From Amycolatopsis mediterranei (GTDB lineage Bacteria; Actinomycetota; Actinomycetes; Mycobacteriales; Pseudonocardiaceae), in NCBI RefSeq assembly GCF_026017845.1, contig NZ_CP100416.1, positions 4,249,615 to 4,313,614 of the forward strand: a stretch of DNA of 64,000 nucleotides. Direction: 5' to 3'. This document shows positions 16,835-25,512 of the stretch, piece after piece. The stretch's first letter is position 1; each line of letters begins with the position of its first letter. A program made the translations under genes and the position numbers. The notes below the pieces were generated by a model. It had not been told where the DNA came from. It saw only the letters and a program-made list of their open reading frames with translations, and did no database searches.

Positions 16835-17560
16835 TCACCCTGAGGTCACCTGAACGATCACTGCGGTGGCGTTGTCGTCCCCGCCTGCCTCTTCGGTGTC
16901 GGCGAGCAGCCGGCGCACCTGCCGGTCCGGATCGGCCGCCCATTGCAGGACTTCGCGGATCCGGGTGTAGGGCACCTGGTCGGTGACGCCGTCGCTGCAC
17001 AGCAGGAGGACGTCACCGGGGCGCGGTGCGACGTTGAGCACATCCGGTTCAGGGCGCGCGCTGTGGCCGACGTACCGGGTCAGCTGGTAGCGGGCGGAGT
17101 GGGCTTCGGGCGAATCGAACGGGTACCAGCCGTTGACGGCACCGAGCCACGCCATGGTGTGATCGACGGTCAGCTGCTCCAGCAAGCCGTCTCGAAGGCG
17201 GTAGCCGCGGGAGTCGCCGATCTGCACCAGCCACAGTCCGGCCGAGGACGCCGCCAGCGCGGTCAGGGTGCAGCCGGTCAACTGGCCGATCCGCCGGCCG
17301 GCCGCGCCGACCTGCACCTGGGCTTCGGCGACAGCGGCCCGGAGCGTCGCGGCGTCGAGGGCGTCGCCGGCCGTGCGGATTCGGTCGATGAAGACATCGA
17401 CGGTGGTGCGGCCGGCCGCGCGACTGCCTTCCCCGTCGCCCATGCCGTCCGCCACGACCGCGAGCAACGGTTCCTGTGTCAAGTGGACGACGTCGAAATT
17501 GTCCGAGTACCGCCGCCCGGCGACACTGCCGGCAGCGGTACGAAACGCGAAGTCGGTCAT
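16835..17560 (-). CDS. PP2C-family serine/threonine phosphatase
   Basis: A 241-residue cytoplasmic phosphatase. Metal-binding motifs are ADGMGDGEGSRAAG, GDSRGYRLRDG, LLCSDGVTD and the terminal GGDDNATAVIV. The first motif reads SDNFD in place of the more common N-E-D, which keeps an acidic ligand. ATG 17560 is favoured for domain length; an upstream start at 17599 would add 13 residues. No kinase or anti-sigma partner is adjacent, so its target is unknown. Confidence 0.85.
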   Translation of the reverse strand: MTDFAFRTAAGSVAGRRYSDNFDVVHLTQEPLLAVVADGMGDGEGSRAAGRTTVDVFIDRIRTAGDALDAATLRAAVAEAQVQVGAAGRRIGQLTGCTLTALAASSAGLWLVQIGDSRGYRLRDGLLEQLTVDHTMAWLGAVNGWYPFDSPEAHSARYQLTRYVGHSARPEPDVLNVAPRPGDVLLLCSDGVTDQVPYTRIREVLQWAADPDRQVRRLLADTEEAGGDDNATAVIVQVTSG

Positions 17561-17716
17561 CCTGAGAAGGATGCCAGCCGGTCGCGACGCGGAGAACACC
17601 TGCCGCGGTGCGCCGCCGGATCGGCGACGCCCCGGTTCTGGCGCTCGCCGGCAGAATCATGGCCGCCGGCTCCACCGGGCATCACTGGACCGGGACCGGC
17701 AAGATCATGCTCTCGA

Positions 17717-20188
17717 TCAGTGGCCTGGCGGAATGAGAACCTGTCCACTGGAGCCGGTGGACGGCTCCTGCTTCGATTCGGTCTTGGTGGCGGTGTCCGG
17801 CCCGGCGATGAGCGTGAAGACGATGGTGACGATGGCCGTCAGCGGTGCCAGTGAGGTCGTGATCCTCGAGGACATGTTGCCGACGCCGTAGATGGCCAAG
17901 CTTTCCTTCCAGGTTGAGTACCGCTGGCTGTCCAGGTTCCGCAGCACACGCATGTCCATGCGCCAGCCGACGAGCGTGATGACCACCGTGAACGTCGCCA
18001 GTTCGATCAAGCTGTCGAACGAGAGGTCGCCGCCGAGAACAGCTGGCGCGGCGAAGGCCAGCAAGGGACCGACGCCGACACCCGCGATCAACGGCAACAC
18101 CTTGACCGGGCCACGCTTGCCCGGCAGATGCTGCCACAAGATGCCGAGAGCAGCGGCAGCGAAGATCCACTTCAGGGATTCCCATGCGAGGTCCTGCAGC
18201 CACAGCACCACGAGGGACTGGTTGATGGTTCCGCTGTAGTCGGTGCGGACGAAGTCCCGGAGGAAGCACAATGCGAAGCCGGCCACTGCACTGGGCCACA
18301 AGGCGGCCCTGACCGCGACCTTCAAGTTGCCATAGGGCGTCTTCCCCGGTCCCAGCGCGAAGGCCACATCGACCGGAGTCACTCGCCGGGGTAGCAGCTG
18401 CGCTGTCGCGGAGCCGCGGCCGCCTCGGCTGAGCCAGGCTTTCGCGTGTGTGTCGACTGCTGCCGGGCCGTGTCGGGCGACCCAGTTCCGGATCGGCTCG
18501 CCCGGAATCAGTTTCAGGTCCAGCACCGGTGTCTTGGTATTGCACAGCAGCCGGAACGTGGCGACGACGGCAATCCAGACGGGCAGCGAAAACCCTGCGT
18601 AAGAGGGATACCACACGGCCGGCCCGAGGGCGATGAGCAGCGACGCGATCGTCATCAGCGGCTTTCGGTCCGAGGTAGTGGTTCTCCGCAGGTAGTCGCG
18701 CGTCACGGCCAACGTGGCGATCGCCGGCAAGAGCAGGAAGATCCACTGCCGGTCGCTGAGCAGACCCCACAGGGAGTAGCGGAACGTGCTCTGCAACGCT
18801 CCGGTGGCCGGCGTCGAGTCGGCCAGCCACTGCTGCAGGGCGAAGTTGTGGCCGGTGAGCCAGAACCCCTCGAAGAGCAGGCTCGCGGCGATCAGCGACG
18901 CGGACGCCCACAGCCAGAACGGTGTCGTGGCTTTGCGGGGTGAATGGAACAAGACGCGGACGGCGTTCAAGAGCGAAGCGGCGACAAGGACCGTCACGAG
19001 AAATGTCAGGCTCGTCTCGAGTGTGCTGAGCACGACGGCACGCACCGGGTCGGCATTCTCGAAGGCGAGATCACCGGAGAGCAGCGGGACGACAATGAGA
19101 ATCGCGGCGAAGCCGGCTGTCAGCAGGAGCAGGACTGAGCCTCGGATCCAGCAACGCCAGGCGAACAGCAACGCGAAAGCGCAGACCGCTATGTCGACCG
19201 CCCAGGCCGCGTTCGCCCAGTCGGGCACCTGCTGCCCGAGCGCGTCCAGGGTGATCCAAGTGATGTCGATGCCCAGCACCGCGAGCTGGAACACGAGAAG
19301 CGGAAGCGTCACCCGGCGTGCGTTGTCGGCGGAATCGGTGATGCGCTCGCCCGGGTTGAGCCGCTGTTTGCGGGCCCAGCGGATGAACAGCAGCACCAGC
19401 ACGGAAAAGGCCGTCGTCTGCGGCCAGTCGAACAAGATCCACCCGACGATGCGTCCCCACGACGTGCCTTCCCAGATGATGAGCTCCGAACCGGCCGGGG
19501 GGTGAAGCGAAACCGTCGTCATCGTGGTCTCGGCCATGGGTGCGGTCGTGCCGAAGTACCAGGAAAGCCTGCCGGATTCGGCATTCGCCGGTTCCGGCCA
19601 CGGAGACGCGCCGGCCAGCCAGCTGTCCGGCGCGGCGACGGTGACGTTCCACGTGGTCGCCTGGGTCAGTCCCCATCGCGAGTTCACCGAAAGAAACCAG
19701 TCGCCGTTGTCCTGCGCTTCCAGGTCCACCAGCCCGAGTGTGGTTTTGCCGGGTTTCGTGAGGTCGAACCACGCCGTGTCCGTCACGACGACATCCCCTG
19801 TCGTCATCTCGACGGGAGGTGGCTGGTCGTGGGACACCGCCGTTTCGGTGCCGAGGTCGCCGAACAGGCACCGTACCGCCGATCGGTACGCGATTGTCCC
19901 ACGGTTGCTGAGCAGGTCATTCGACGCGTACCAGGAATGCGGCAGGTGCACGGTCGTCGTGGTCGTCAGCCTGGGGGTGCTCAGCCGATCGGCCGTGATC
20001 TCCGCGTCGACGTCGATGGTCGCGGCAGGATAATTCACCGGATCGCAGGCGGTGACGGTATCGCCGATCTTCTCCGATTCCGTTTCGATGGAACATTGCA
20101 GCCTCCAGACGGTCGCCACTCCGATCCCCACCACGACCGCCGCGGTGATGAAGTTCCGTGCGCGGGCCCTCGTCCGTCCGGTTCCCAT
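17717..20188 (-). CDS. Large multi-pass membrane protein of unknown function
   Basis: An 823-residue integral membrane protein. The ATG at 20188 follows GGAGAG. An N-terminal membrane segment (about 12-30) is followed by an extracytoplasmic beta-rich domain (about 35-240). A first group of helices, a cytoplasmic region and further helices then fill the C-terminal 550 residues, about twelve segments in all. No catalytic motif was identified. It resembles large uncharacterised streptomycete membrane proteins (possibly the DUF6185 group, not verified). It stands alone between the PP2C gene and a damaged reductase gene. Confidence 0.7.
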   Translation of the reverse strand: MGTGRTRARARNFITAAVVVGIGVATVWRLQCSIETESEKIGDTVTACDPVNYPAATIDVDAEITADRLSTPRLTTTTTVHLPHSWYASNDLLSNRGTIAYRSAVRCLFGDLGTETAVSHDQPPPVEMTTGDVVVTDTAWFDLTKPGKTTLGLVDLEAQDNGDWFLSVNSRWGLTQATTWNVTVAAPDSWLAGASPWPEPANAESGRLSWYFGTTAPMAETTMTTVSLHPPAGSELIIWEGTSWGRIVGWILFDWPQTTAFSVLVLLFIRWARKQRLNPGERITDSADNARRVTLPLLVFQLAVLGIDITWITLDALGQQVPDWANAAWAVDIAVCAFALLFAWRCWIRGSVLLLLTAGFAAILIVVPLLSGDLAFENADPVRAVVLSTLETSLTFLVTVLVAASLLNAVRVLFHSPRKATTPFWLWASASLIAASLLFEGFWLTGHNFALQQWLADSTPATGALQSTFRYSLWGLLSDRQWIFLLLPAIATLAVTRDYLRRTTTSDRKPLMTIASLLIALGPAVWYPSYAGFSLPVWIAVVATFRLLCNTKTPVLDLKLIPGEPIRNWVARHGPAAVDTHAKAWLSRGGRGSATAQLLPRRVTPVDVAFALGPGKTPYGNLKVAVRAALWPSAVAGFALCFLRDFVRTDYSGTINQSLVVLWLQDLAWESLKWIFAAAALGILWQHLPGKRGPVKVLPLIAGVGVGPLLAFAAPAVLGGDLSFDSLIELATFTVVITLVGWRMDMRVLRNLDSQRYSTWKESLAIYGVGNMSSRITTSLAPLTAIVTIVFTLIAGPDTATKTESKQEPSTGSSGQVLIPPGH

Positions 20189-20359
20189 GGCTCTCCAGTC
20201 GTCGACAGCCAGGCTTCTGTTATGGACGATGGCAGATCGTGACCAGCCGACCTGTACGGCCGGCTCGTTGGTTGCCGCGTCGACCCCTCCCGGAATCTCG
20301 GCGGCCTTCTGCAGAATCGGCATTGGACGCCATGTGGGTGACTGCTCCATGCTGATGGC

Positions 20360-20845
20360 ATGACCACAGGCAAGGGCAAGGTGACTTGCGACCTCACGAT
20401 CTCGGTCGACGGGTACTCGGCCGGGCTCAACCAGAGCGAGCAGCGTCCGTTCGGCGACGACGGTGGCGACGGCTGGGGTGACAAGCTGCACGCCTGGTTC
20501 GCCGAAGGCGCCGCGGAGCACCCGGCCGAGTTCGCCAGGATGATGACGGCCAAGGCATTCATCATGGGGCGCAACATGTTCGGCCCGGTGCGTGGCGAGT
20601 GGGATCGGCAGTGGAAGGGCTGGTGGGGCGACAATCCGCCCTACCACGCCCCGGTCTTCGTGCTCACCCACCACCCGCGCGATCCGCAGCCGATGGACGG
20701 CGGCACCACGTTCCACTTCGTGACCGACGGAATCGAAGCCGCGATGAAACGCGCACGCGACGGCGCCCCGCCGCTGAACGTCGAGCAGGTGGACGCGCGA
20801 GCGGCCGGCTCGGTCACGCACCTGACCTATCGCGTGCTGCCCTGA
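20360..20845 (+). pseudogene. RibD/dihydrofolate-reductase-like protein with in-frame internal deletion
   Basis: The frame has the family's start (VTCDLTISVDGYSAG), the FIMGRNMFGP substrate loop and VFVLTHHPRDP. After ERA-like AMKRARDGA it jumps to NVEQVDARAAGSVTHLTYRV, the normal C-terminal strand. The usual 50 or so residues between them, including the GG-containing nucleotide site, are missing. The product is 161 residues where about 210 is typical. The junction is near 20770. Residual function is unlikely. Confidence 0.72.
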
Positions 20846-20936
20846 CCCCCGTAGACCGGACTCTCGGGGGAGATCACCCAAGCGCGTTGCACGCCATCTT
20901 CGTCGAAGAGGGCTCGGCGCGGCTGACCTCACCTGG

Positions 20937-20991
20937 CCACGAGAGGTGACCGCCCCGGCCGCAATCGCCAGGGCGGTTCACCTTCTCGTGG
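20937..20991. terminator. Strong bidirectional hairpin terminator
   Basis: CCACGAGA-GGTGA-CCGCCC pairs almost completely with GGGCGG-TTCACC-TTCTCGTGG. It lies between the RibD-like gene and the convergent small secreted protein gene. Confidence 0.75.
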
Positions 20992-21009
20992 GACCGACCC
21001 GTGATCGCG

Positions 21010-21363
21010 CTAGTAGACGAGCGGACCCCAAGCGTCAGCGCCGGTGTTGGGGTCGTAGACCTCGACCTGGAGCTCGTGCACGCCGTCAGCGTGGTACTTG
21101 CTGGGTGTGGAGCCGTAGTAGAAGCCGGTCGAGCTCGAACCGCCGGTGTTGACGTTGTACTGCCAGAGATTGACCAGGCAATTGGATGCTCCGGTCACGA
21201 CGCCGTAGCCGTAGTGGGGGCCGGCGGACGCGACGTAGGCATGGCAGTAGGTGGTGTAGACGTCTCCGCCTAGACCGGAGGCGAAGGCGCTGCCGGTGGA
21301 CAGGACGAGGCCACCGGCCGCGATCGCGGCGACGAGTGCGACCTTGAGTGACTTGTGCTTCAT
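21010..21363 (-). CDS. Small secreted protein of unknown function
   Basis: A 117-residue precursor. ATG 21363 is preceded by AAGGAG. A classical signal peptide (MKHKSLKVALVAAIAAGG through SAFA) occupies about 1-28. The mature part of about 88 residues is Gly/Tyr/Ser-rich with two Cys (YCHAY and SNCLV) that could form one disulfide. I do not recognise the family. A 9-bp-stem hairpin lies 78-102 bases upstream of the start. It is monocistronic, closed by a strong terminator. Confidence 0.8.
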   Translation of the reverse strand: MKHKSLKVALVAAIAAGGLVLSTGSAFASGLGGDVYTTYCHAYVASAGPHYGYGVVTGASNCLVNLWQYNVNTGGSSSTGFYYGSTPSKYHADGVHELQVEVYDPNTGADAWGPLVY

Positions 21364-21676
21364 GTCTCTCCTTGGAGGTGCTGATTCGAGGCAGTGCCGT
21401 GGTGCGTTCCCATCGTTGAGGTCGTGCCTGAACACCGGTAGCTTTTGCCGTGCGCGGGCAAAAGCGCTGATGGGGGCGTCAAGACCGCGGCGGCTCGGCC
21501 AGCCGGCCAGCGCCGGTGCCACAATCCAACGCGCAATCCAGTTCGGCCTTCTTCTTCGGCCGGCGGTGGGCGAACTTCCATCCCAGGCTCGGCGCGGCAT
21601 TCGGCGGTTCGAAAGGTAAGCTCCAGTGGACTGTGCGCGTCAGCACGCACGTCAAGAAGGGGGTGCACGGTTCGCC
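21364..21676. other. 313-base intergenic region with a regulatory-looking hairpin
   Basis: No supported coding sequence. It contains the promoter and leader of the minus-strand secreted protein gene. GCTTTTGCC (21441-21449) and GGCAAAAGC (21457-21465) form a perfect 9-bp inverted repeat around a 7-base loop. No T-run follows on either strand, so a protein-binding site is more likely than a terminator. Confidence 0.5.
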
Positions 21677-21919
21677 ATGGCATTAGGGAAGGAAGACCGG
21701 TCGGAGGAAGTCCACGAGCACGCCCGCCGCGCCTACGGGGACCTCCGGAACCCGTACTAGCGAATCATCGAAATGCTCCGGGAAGCCGGGATGACCTTGC
21801 TCGGCGCCGAAGAGATCGAGATGACCGTAGATTTCCGGCCGCCGGACGATCGGTTTCCGGTTTCCGCGTTCGTGATGCTCTTCGGCGAGTCGGACGTGCC
21901 CTGGTGGCACGAAGGATAG
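21677..21919 (+). pseudogene. Small unknown gene interrupted by an in-frame TAG
   Basis: ATG 21677 opens a frame that reads 27 residues (ending GDLRNPY), meets TAG at 21758-21760, then continues in the same frame for 52 residues (RIIEMLREAGMTLLGAEEIE to VPWWHEG) before TAG at 21917-21919. Both parts look protein-like, with amphipathic helix character and strong third-position bias. A nonsense mutation in an 80-residue gene is the simplest reading. Restart at ATG 21772 is possible, but no ribosome site precedes it. I do not recognise the family. Confidence 0.5.
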
Positions 21920-21974
21920 GCAGTAGTCCAAGAACGGCTGACTGGCAGAGAGGCTATTCGCGAAATTCCGCTCA

Positions 21975-22832
21975 ATGCGCACAGTGGCCGGCACGGGTGT
22001 GGCGGCGGTGGTTTTCGCCGGGACGCTGGTGACCGGGTCTTGCCAGGCGTCGGAGGCCACCGGGTTCGGCCGGCTTCATCCCGAGGCGGACTTCCTGGGG
22101 TCGTCCGTCCCGGTTTCCGAGAGGGCCGGCGCGGTCGGTCGGCGGACCGCGTCGGTGAGTGCGGTCGCGCCGGACGGATTGCCGGGTTTGGACGTCAGCC
22201 ACTACCAGAAGACCGTGGACTGGCCCGGCGTGGCGGCGAGGGGCGCCAAGTTCGCGTACATGAAGGCGACCGAGAGCACGACCTACCTCGACCCGACGTT
22301 CGCGACGAACTACGCCGGGTCGGCGAACGCGGGGCTCGTGCGCGGTGCGTACCACTTCGGATTGCCGGACCAGGCTTCCGGCGCCGCCCAGGCCGAGTTC
22401 TTCGTCGCGAACGGTGGTGGCTGGGTCAACGACGGGAAGACGCTGCCGCCGGTGCTCGACATCGAGTACAACCCGTATTCGACCGCGGACTGGGCGGGCT
22501 GGTGCTACAACCGGACACCGGCCGAAGTGACGGCGTGGCTCACCGATTTCGTCACCACGGTGGACGACCGGACCGGTCGCTGGCCGGTGATCTACACAAC
22601 CCGGGGTTGGTGGAACCACTGCACCGGCGGTGACGTGACTGTCCCGGCGCATTCGCCGTTGTGGATTTCGCCGGTCGCCTCGGACGCGGGCGGCCCACCC
22701 GGCATGCCTGCCGGGTGGAGTGCCTACACGTTCTACCAGTGGGCGAAGTCCGGCACCTTTCCCGGTGATCAAGACGTCTTCGCCGGCACCGCTGCCGACC
22801 TGGCCGCGTTTGCGGCCGGGCCGGCGAGCTGA
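21975..22832 (+). CDS. Secreted GH25 lysozyme (muramidase)
   Basis: A 285-residue secreted N-acetylmuramidase. A signal peptide (about 1-24) is followed by a linker and the GH25 barrel from about residue 70. Catalytic acidic residues lie in PGLDVSHYQ and VLDIEYNP; FAYMKATEST and VRGAYHFGLPD are typical of Chalaropsis-type lysozymes such as M1/cellosyl. The ATG has only a weak ribosome site. It probably acts on peptidoglycan of competing bacteria or its own wall. Confidence 0.9.
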   Translation: MRTVAGTGVAAVVFAGTLVTGSCQASEATGFGRLHPEADFLGSSVPVSERAGAVGRRTASVSAVAPDGLPGLDVSHYQKTVDWPGVAARGAKFAYMKATESTTYLDPTFATNYAGSANAGLVRGAYHFGLPDQASGAAQAEFFVANGGGWVNDGKTLPPVLDIEYNPYSTADWAGWCYNRTPAEVTAWLTDFVTTVDDRTGRWPVIYTTRGWWNHCTGGDVTVPAHSPLWISPVASDAGGPPGMPAGWSAYTFYQWAKSGTFPGDQDVFAGTAADLAAFAAGPAS

Positions 22833-22890
22833 CCGGAGTTCCGCGGCGAAGGCCTCGGTCGATTCGTCCGCCGGCGTTCGCCGCGGCCGG

Positions 22891-23190
22891 TCACGCCAAC
22901 ATCTGCATGCCTCCGAACACCAGCACCAGGAGCGCGCCGATTCCGAAGCCGACCAGGAGAGCGCCGCCGACGCCGGGCCGCAGCCGGACTCCTGCGTAGG
23001 CCAAGCCGAGGCACAACATCATCCAAGCGCCCACCGAGGCGATGCTCAGCATCATGGTGGAGCCCAGTTCGAAGGCGACTTTCGCGCCGCCCGCCACGAC
23101 GAGGGCGGAAACGATGACGATTCCCGCCGGCACCAATCGTTTCCAGGCAGGGTGACCGATCGGCGACTGTGCTGGGTGAGTACTCGTCAT
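22891..23190 (-). CDS. Small membrane protein of unknown function
   Basis: A 99-residue protein with an N-terminal soluble stretch of about 20 residues and three hydrophobic segments (starting around LVPAGIVIVSALVVAG, MLSIASVGAWMMLCL and GGALLVGFGIGALLVLV). ATG 23190 follows GGAGG by 4 bases. No family motif was recognised. It is divergent from the CBS-domain gene. Confidence 0.7.
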   Translation of the reverse strand: MTSTHPAQSPIGHPAWKRLVPAGIVIVSALVVAGGAKVAFELGSTMMLSIASVGAWMMLCLGLAYAGVRLRPGVGGALLVGFGIGALLVLVFGGMQMLA

Positions 23191-23402
23191 GGCGACCTCC
23201 TCGGTGGATTGCCTCATCGTCGCACCGTTTGCGCTCGGAGATCCTTACCGCGCGGTTACCGGCGTGCGGTTCCGTGGCCGCTGAGTGGCCGCGGTCGACC
23301 TCCGGCGCCGGAGGAACGCTTGGAAGTTCGATGGCGCTCATCTCGGCGTTCGCGCTGATCGTGAACCCGGCGTCCCCGGTCGGGACGTCCTACGCTGGGA
23401 CG

Positions 23403-23849
23403 ATGCACGCCGTCGAGATGGCCGAGGAATACCCGGTGGTGGAGCTGGACTCCGACGCCTTGGACGCTGCGCGGCTGCTGGCCGAGCGGCGGCTGCCCGG
23501 CCTGGTGGTGACCGACAAGGCGGGCTGCCCGCAGTCGGTGCTGCCCGCGTCGCAGGTGGTCCGGTTCCTGGTGCCGAGCTACGTGCGCGACGACCCGTCG
23601 CTGGCCGGGGTGCTCAACGAGTCCATGGCCGACCGGGTCGCGGACAAGCTGGGTGGCCGGACCGTGCGGTCGCTGCTGCCCGAGGAGGTCACCGAGCTGC
23701 CGCGGGTCAACTCCGACGACACGATCGTCGAGGTCGCGGCCATGATGGCCCGGCTGCGCTGCCCCCTGGTCGCGGTCATGGAGGACCGGACCCTGAACGG
23801 CGTCATCTCCGCCTCACGGCTCCTGCAGCTGGCGCTGGCCCCGCACTGA
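23403..23849 (+). CDS. CBS-domain protein
   Basis: A 148-residue cytoplasmic protein with two CBS motifs: residues about 1-60 (YPVVELDSDALDAARLLAERRLPGLVV) and 85-145 (ELPRVNSDDTIVEVAAMM through VMEDRTLNGVISASRLL). Such domains bind adenosyl ligands and gate transporters. The chimeric transporter gene starts 5 bases downstream, and the intact ancestor of that gene was probably its partner. The start is taken at ATG 23403, with no clear ribosome site. Confidence 0.8.
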   Translation: MHAVEMAEEYPVVELDSDALDAARLLAERRLPGLVVTDKAGCPQSVLPASQVVRFLVPSYVRDDPSLAGVLNESMADRVADKLGGRTVRSLLPEEVTELPRVNSDDTIVEVAAMMARLRCPLVAVMEDRTLNGVISASRLLQLALAPH

Positions 23850-23853
23850 CGGC

Positions 23854-24438
23854 ATGAGCACGGCCATCGCCGTCACGGTGTTCGTGATCGCCTACCTGTT
23901 CATCGCGACCGAGAAGATCCCGAAGGTGGTCGCCGCGCTGGCCAAACGGGCCAAGGGGTCACCGCTGCGGGTGATGATCCTGCTGTCGCTGATCACCGCC
24001 GTCGCCTCGGCGTTCCTGGACAACGTCACCACCGTGTTGCTGATCGCCCCGGTGACGCTGCTGGTCTGCGACCGCCTCGACATCGAGCCGGCACCGTTTC
24101 TGATCGCCGAGGTGTTCGCCTCCAACATCGGCGGCACGGCGTACGTGCGGTTCGTGCAGGACCACCCCGATCTGTTCGCGACCATGTTCCGCAGCCGGCC
24201 GGACGCCGGTCCGGTCGGGCACGACTCCTTCGAAGTGCTTCGGGAAGCCGTCGCCGACGCTCAGTCCAAGGCGATCCTTTCCGCGAAGCCATCGGTGGAG
24301 CAGCTGGCCACGGCCATCTGGGCCACCCTGCACGGCCTGGCGGTTCTCAGCCTGCGACGACCGCACGAGCGCTTCCGGATGGGCGAGGCCCCGGAAGATC
24401 TCGCCACTACCGCCCTGTCGGCCCTCTTGGGGTTGTGA
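23854..24438 (+). pseudogene. Chimera: N-terminus of an ArsB/NhaD-type ion transporter fused to a TetR C-terminal domain
   Basis: Residues 1 to about 95 match the start of anion/proton permeases of the ion-transporter superfamily: IAYLFIATEKIPKVVAALA, SAFLDNVTTVLLIAPVTLLV, AEVFASNIGGTA. From about residue 96 the sequence is the ligand-binding domain of a TetR regulator (WHG/TetR_C_13 type): YVRFVQDHPDLFATMFRSRP through LATAIWATLHGLAVLSL. The frame is kept across the join near 24140. The transporter lacks most helices and the regulator lacks its HTH, so neither function is expected. This is a deletion fusion of two genes. Confidence 0.8.
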
Positions 24439-24461
24439 GCGGGGTCCGGGCGACCGCGTGG

Positions 24462-24490
24462 TTGACTTTCTTTCTTCAGAAACCTAACAA
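24462..24490 (+). promoter_or_regulatory. Mannan-regulon promoter of the CE1 esterase
   Basis: TTGACT (24462-24467), 17-base spacer, TAACAA (24485-24490). It is nearly the same promoter as those at 28122-28150 and 33745-33773. The spacer begins TTCTTTCTTC, a degenerate version of the ROK half-site ACTTA. The predicted transcript starts about 40 bases before the ATG. Confidence 0.75.
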
Positions 24491-24536
24491 TGTCTCGGCT
24501 GAGTTCCTCCCTCATCGACGAGACAAGGCGGTTCGG

Positions 24537-25442
24537 ATGGCATCGAGGACGGCGGTCTTCGTCACGACCCTGCTCATCGGCCTGGCGGCGCTGCTGGCTC
24601 CCGGCACAGCTCGTGCCGCGTCGTTGCAGCAGGTCAAGGACTTCGGCTACAACCCCAGTGGCATCAAGATGTTCGTGTACGTACCCGCGAGGGTGGCGGC
24701 CAGGCCCGCCGTGGTGGTCGGGGTGCACTGGTGCCACGGCACCGCGCAGGACTTCTACGCCGGCACGCAGTACGCCTCGCTGGCCGACCGGTACGGGTTC
24801 ATCGTGATCTACCCGTCGGCGGTCAGTTCCGACGGCTGCTGGGACGTCCACTCGCCGGCGGTGCTGAGGCACGACGGCGGCGGTGACGCACAGGGCATCG
24901 TGTCGATGGTCAAGTACGTTCAGCAGCGCTACCACGGCGATCCGGCCCGCACGTTCGTCACCGGGCACTCCTCGGGCGGCATGATGACCAACGTCCTGCT
25001 CGGCTCCTACCCGGACGTGTTCCGGGCCGGCGCGTCGTTCGCGGGGGTGCCGTTCGGCTGCTTCGCCGGTCCGGCGTCGTGGAACACCGACTGCGCCGAG
25101 GGCCGCATCGACAAGACCGCGCAGCAGTGGGGCGATCTGGTGCGGAGCGCCTACCCCGGCTACCGGGGCCCACGGCCCAGGGTGCAGCTCTGGCACGGCA
25201 CCGAAGACGACGTACTCCGCTTCGCCAACTTCGGCGAGGCGATCGACCAGTGGACCAATGTGCTCGGCGTGAGCGCGACACCCACCTCCACCGAGTACAA
25301 CACCCCGCGCAGCACGTGGACCCGCACCCGCTACGGCTCCCGGGTCGAGGCGATCCGGGAGCAGGGCCAGCCGCACAACCTCCAGATCCTCGCCGACGAG
25401 GTGATCCGCTTCTTCGGCATCGGCCAGTCGGCCGGCACCTGA
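24537..25442 (+). CDS. Secreted CE1-type polysaccharide esterase (PHB depolymerase family)
   Basis: A 301-residue secreted alpha/beta-hydrolase. The signal peptide is at 1-24 (LIGLAALLAPGTARA). The nucleophile is the Ser in the motif GHSSGG, with the oxyanion region in GVHWCHGTAQDF and the His near the C-terminus in GQPHNLQ. The family includes acetylxylan, feruloyl and PHB depolymerases. ATG 24537 was chosen because it starts the signal peptide and has AAGGCGG upstream. Because it shares its promoter with the mannan importer and mannosidase, deacetylation of acetyl-mannan is the favoured role (inference). Confidence 0.85.
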   Translation: MASRTAVFVTTLLIGLAALLAPGTARAASLQQVKDFGYNPSGIKMFVYVPARVAARPAVVVGVHWCHGTAQDFYAGTQYASLADRYGFIVIYPSAVSSDGCWDVHSPAVLRHDGGGDAQGIVSMVKYVQQRYHGDPARTFVTGHSSGGMMTNVLLGSYPDVFRAGASFAGVPFGCFAGPASWNTDCAEGRIDKTAQQWGDLVRSAYPGYRGPRPRVQLWHGTEDDVLRFANFGEAIDQWTNVLGVSATPTSTEYNTPRSTWTRTRYGSRVEAIREQGQPHNLQILADEVIRFFGIGQSAGT

Positions 25443-25512
25443 CCGGCGGGCCGACCAGAGGTGGATCCGGCGTCGAGGGAAGACTGATGATCACGTGGAT
25501 GGAGGAGGTCAG

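Noticed and set aside
20189..20932. N-terminal extension of the large membrane protein frame
   Set aside because: ATG 20188 has a good ribosome site and starts the first membrane segment; the extension is antisense to the RibD-like gene.
21758..21760. TAG as a recoded sense codon
   Set aside because: No pyrrolysine machinery or recoding structure is visible, and a nonsense mutation is simpler.
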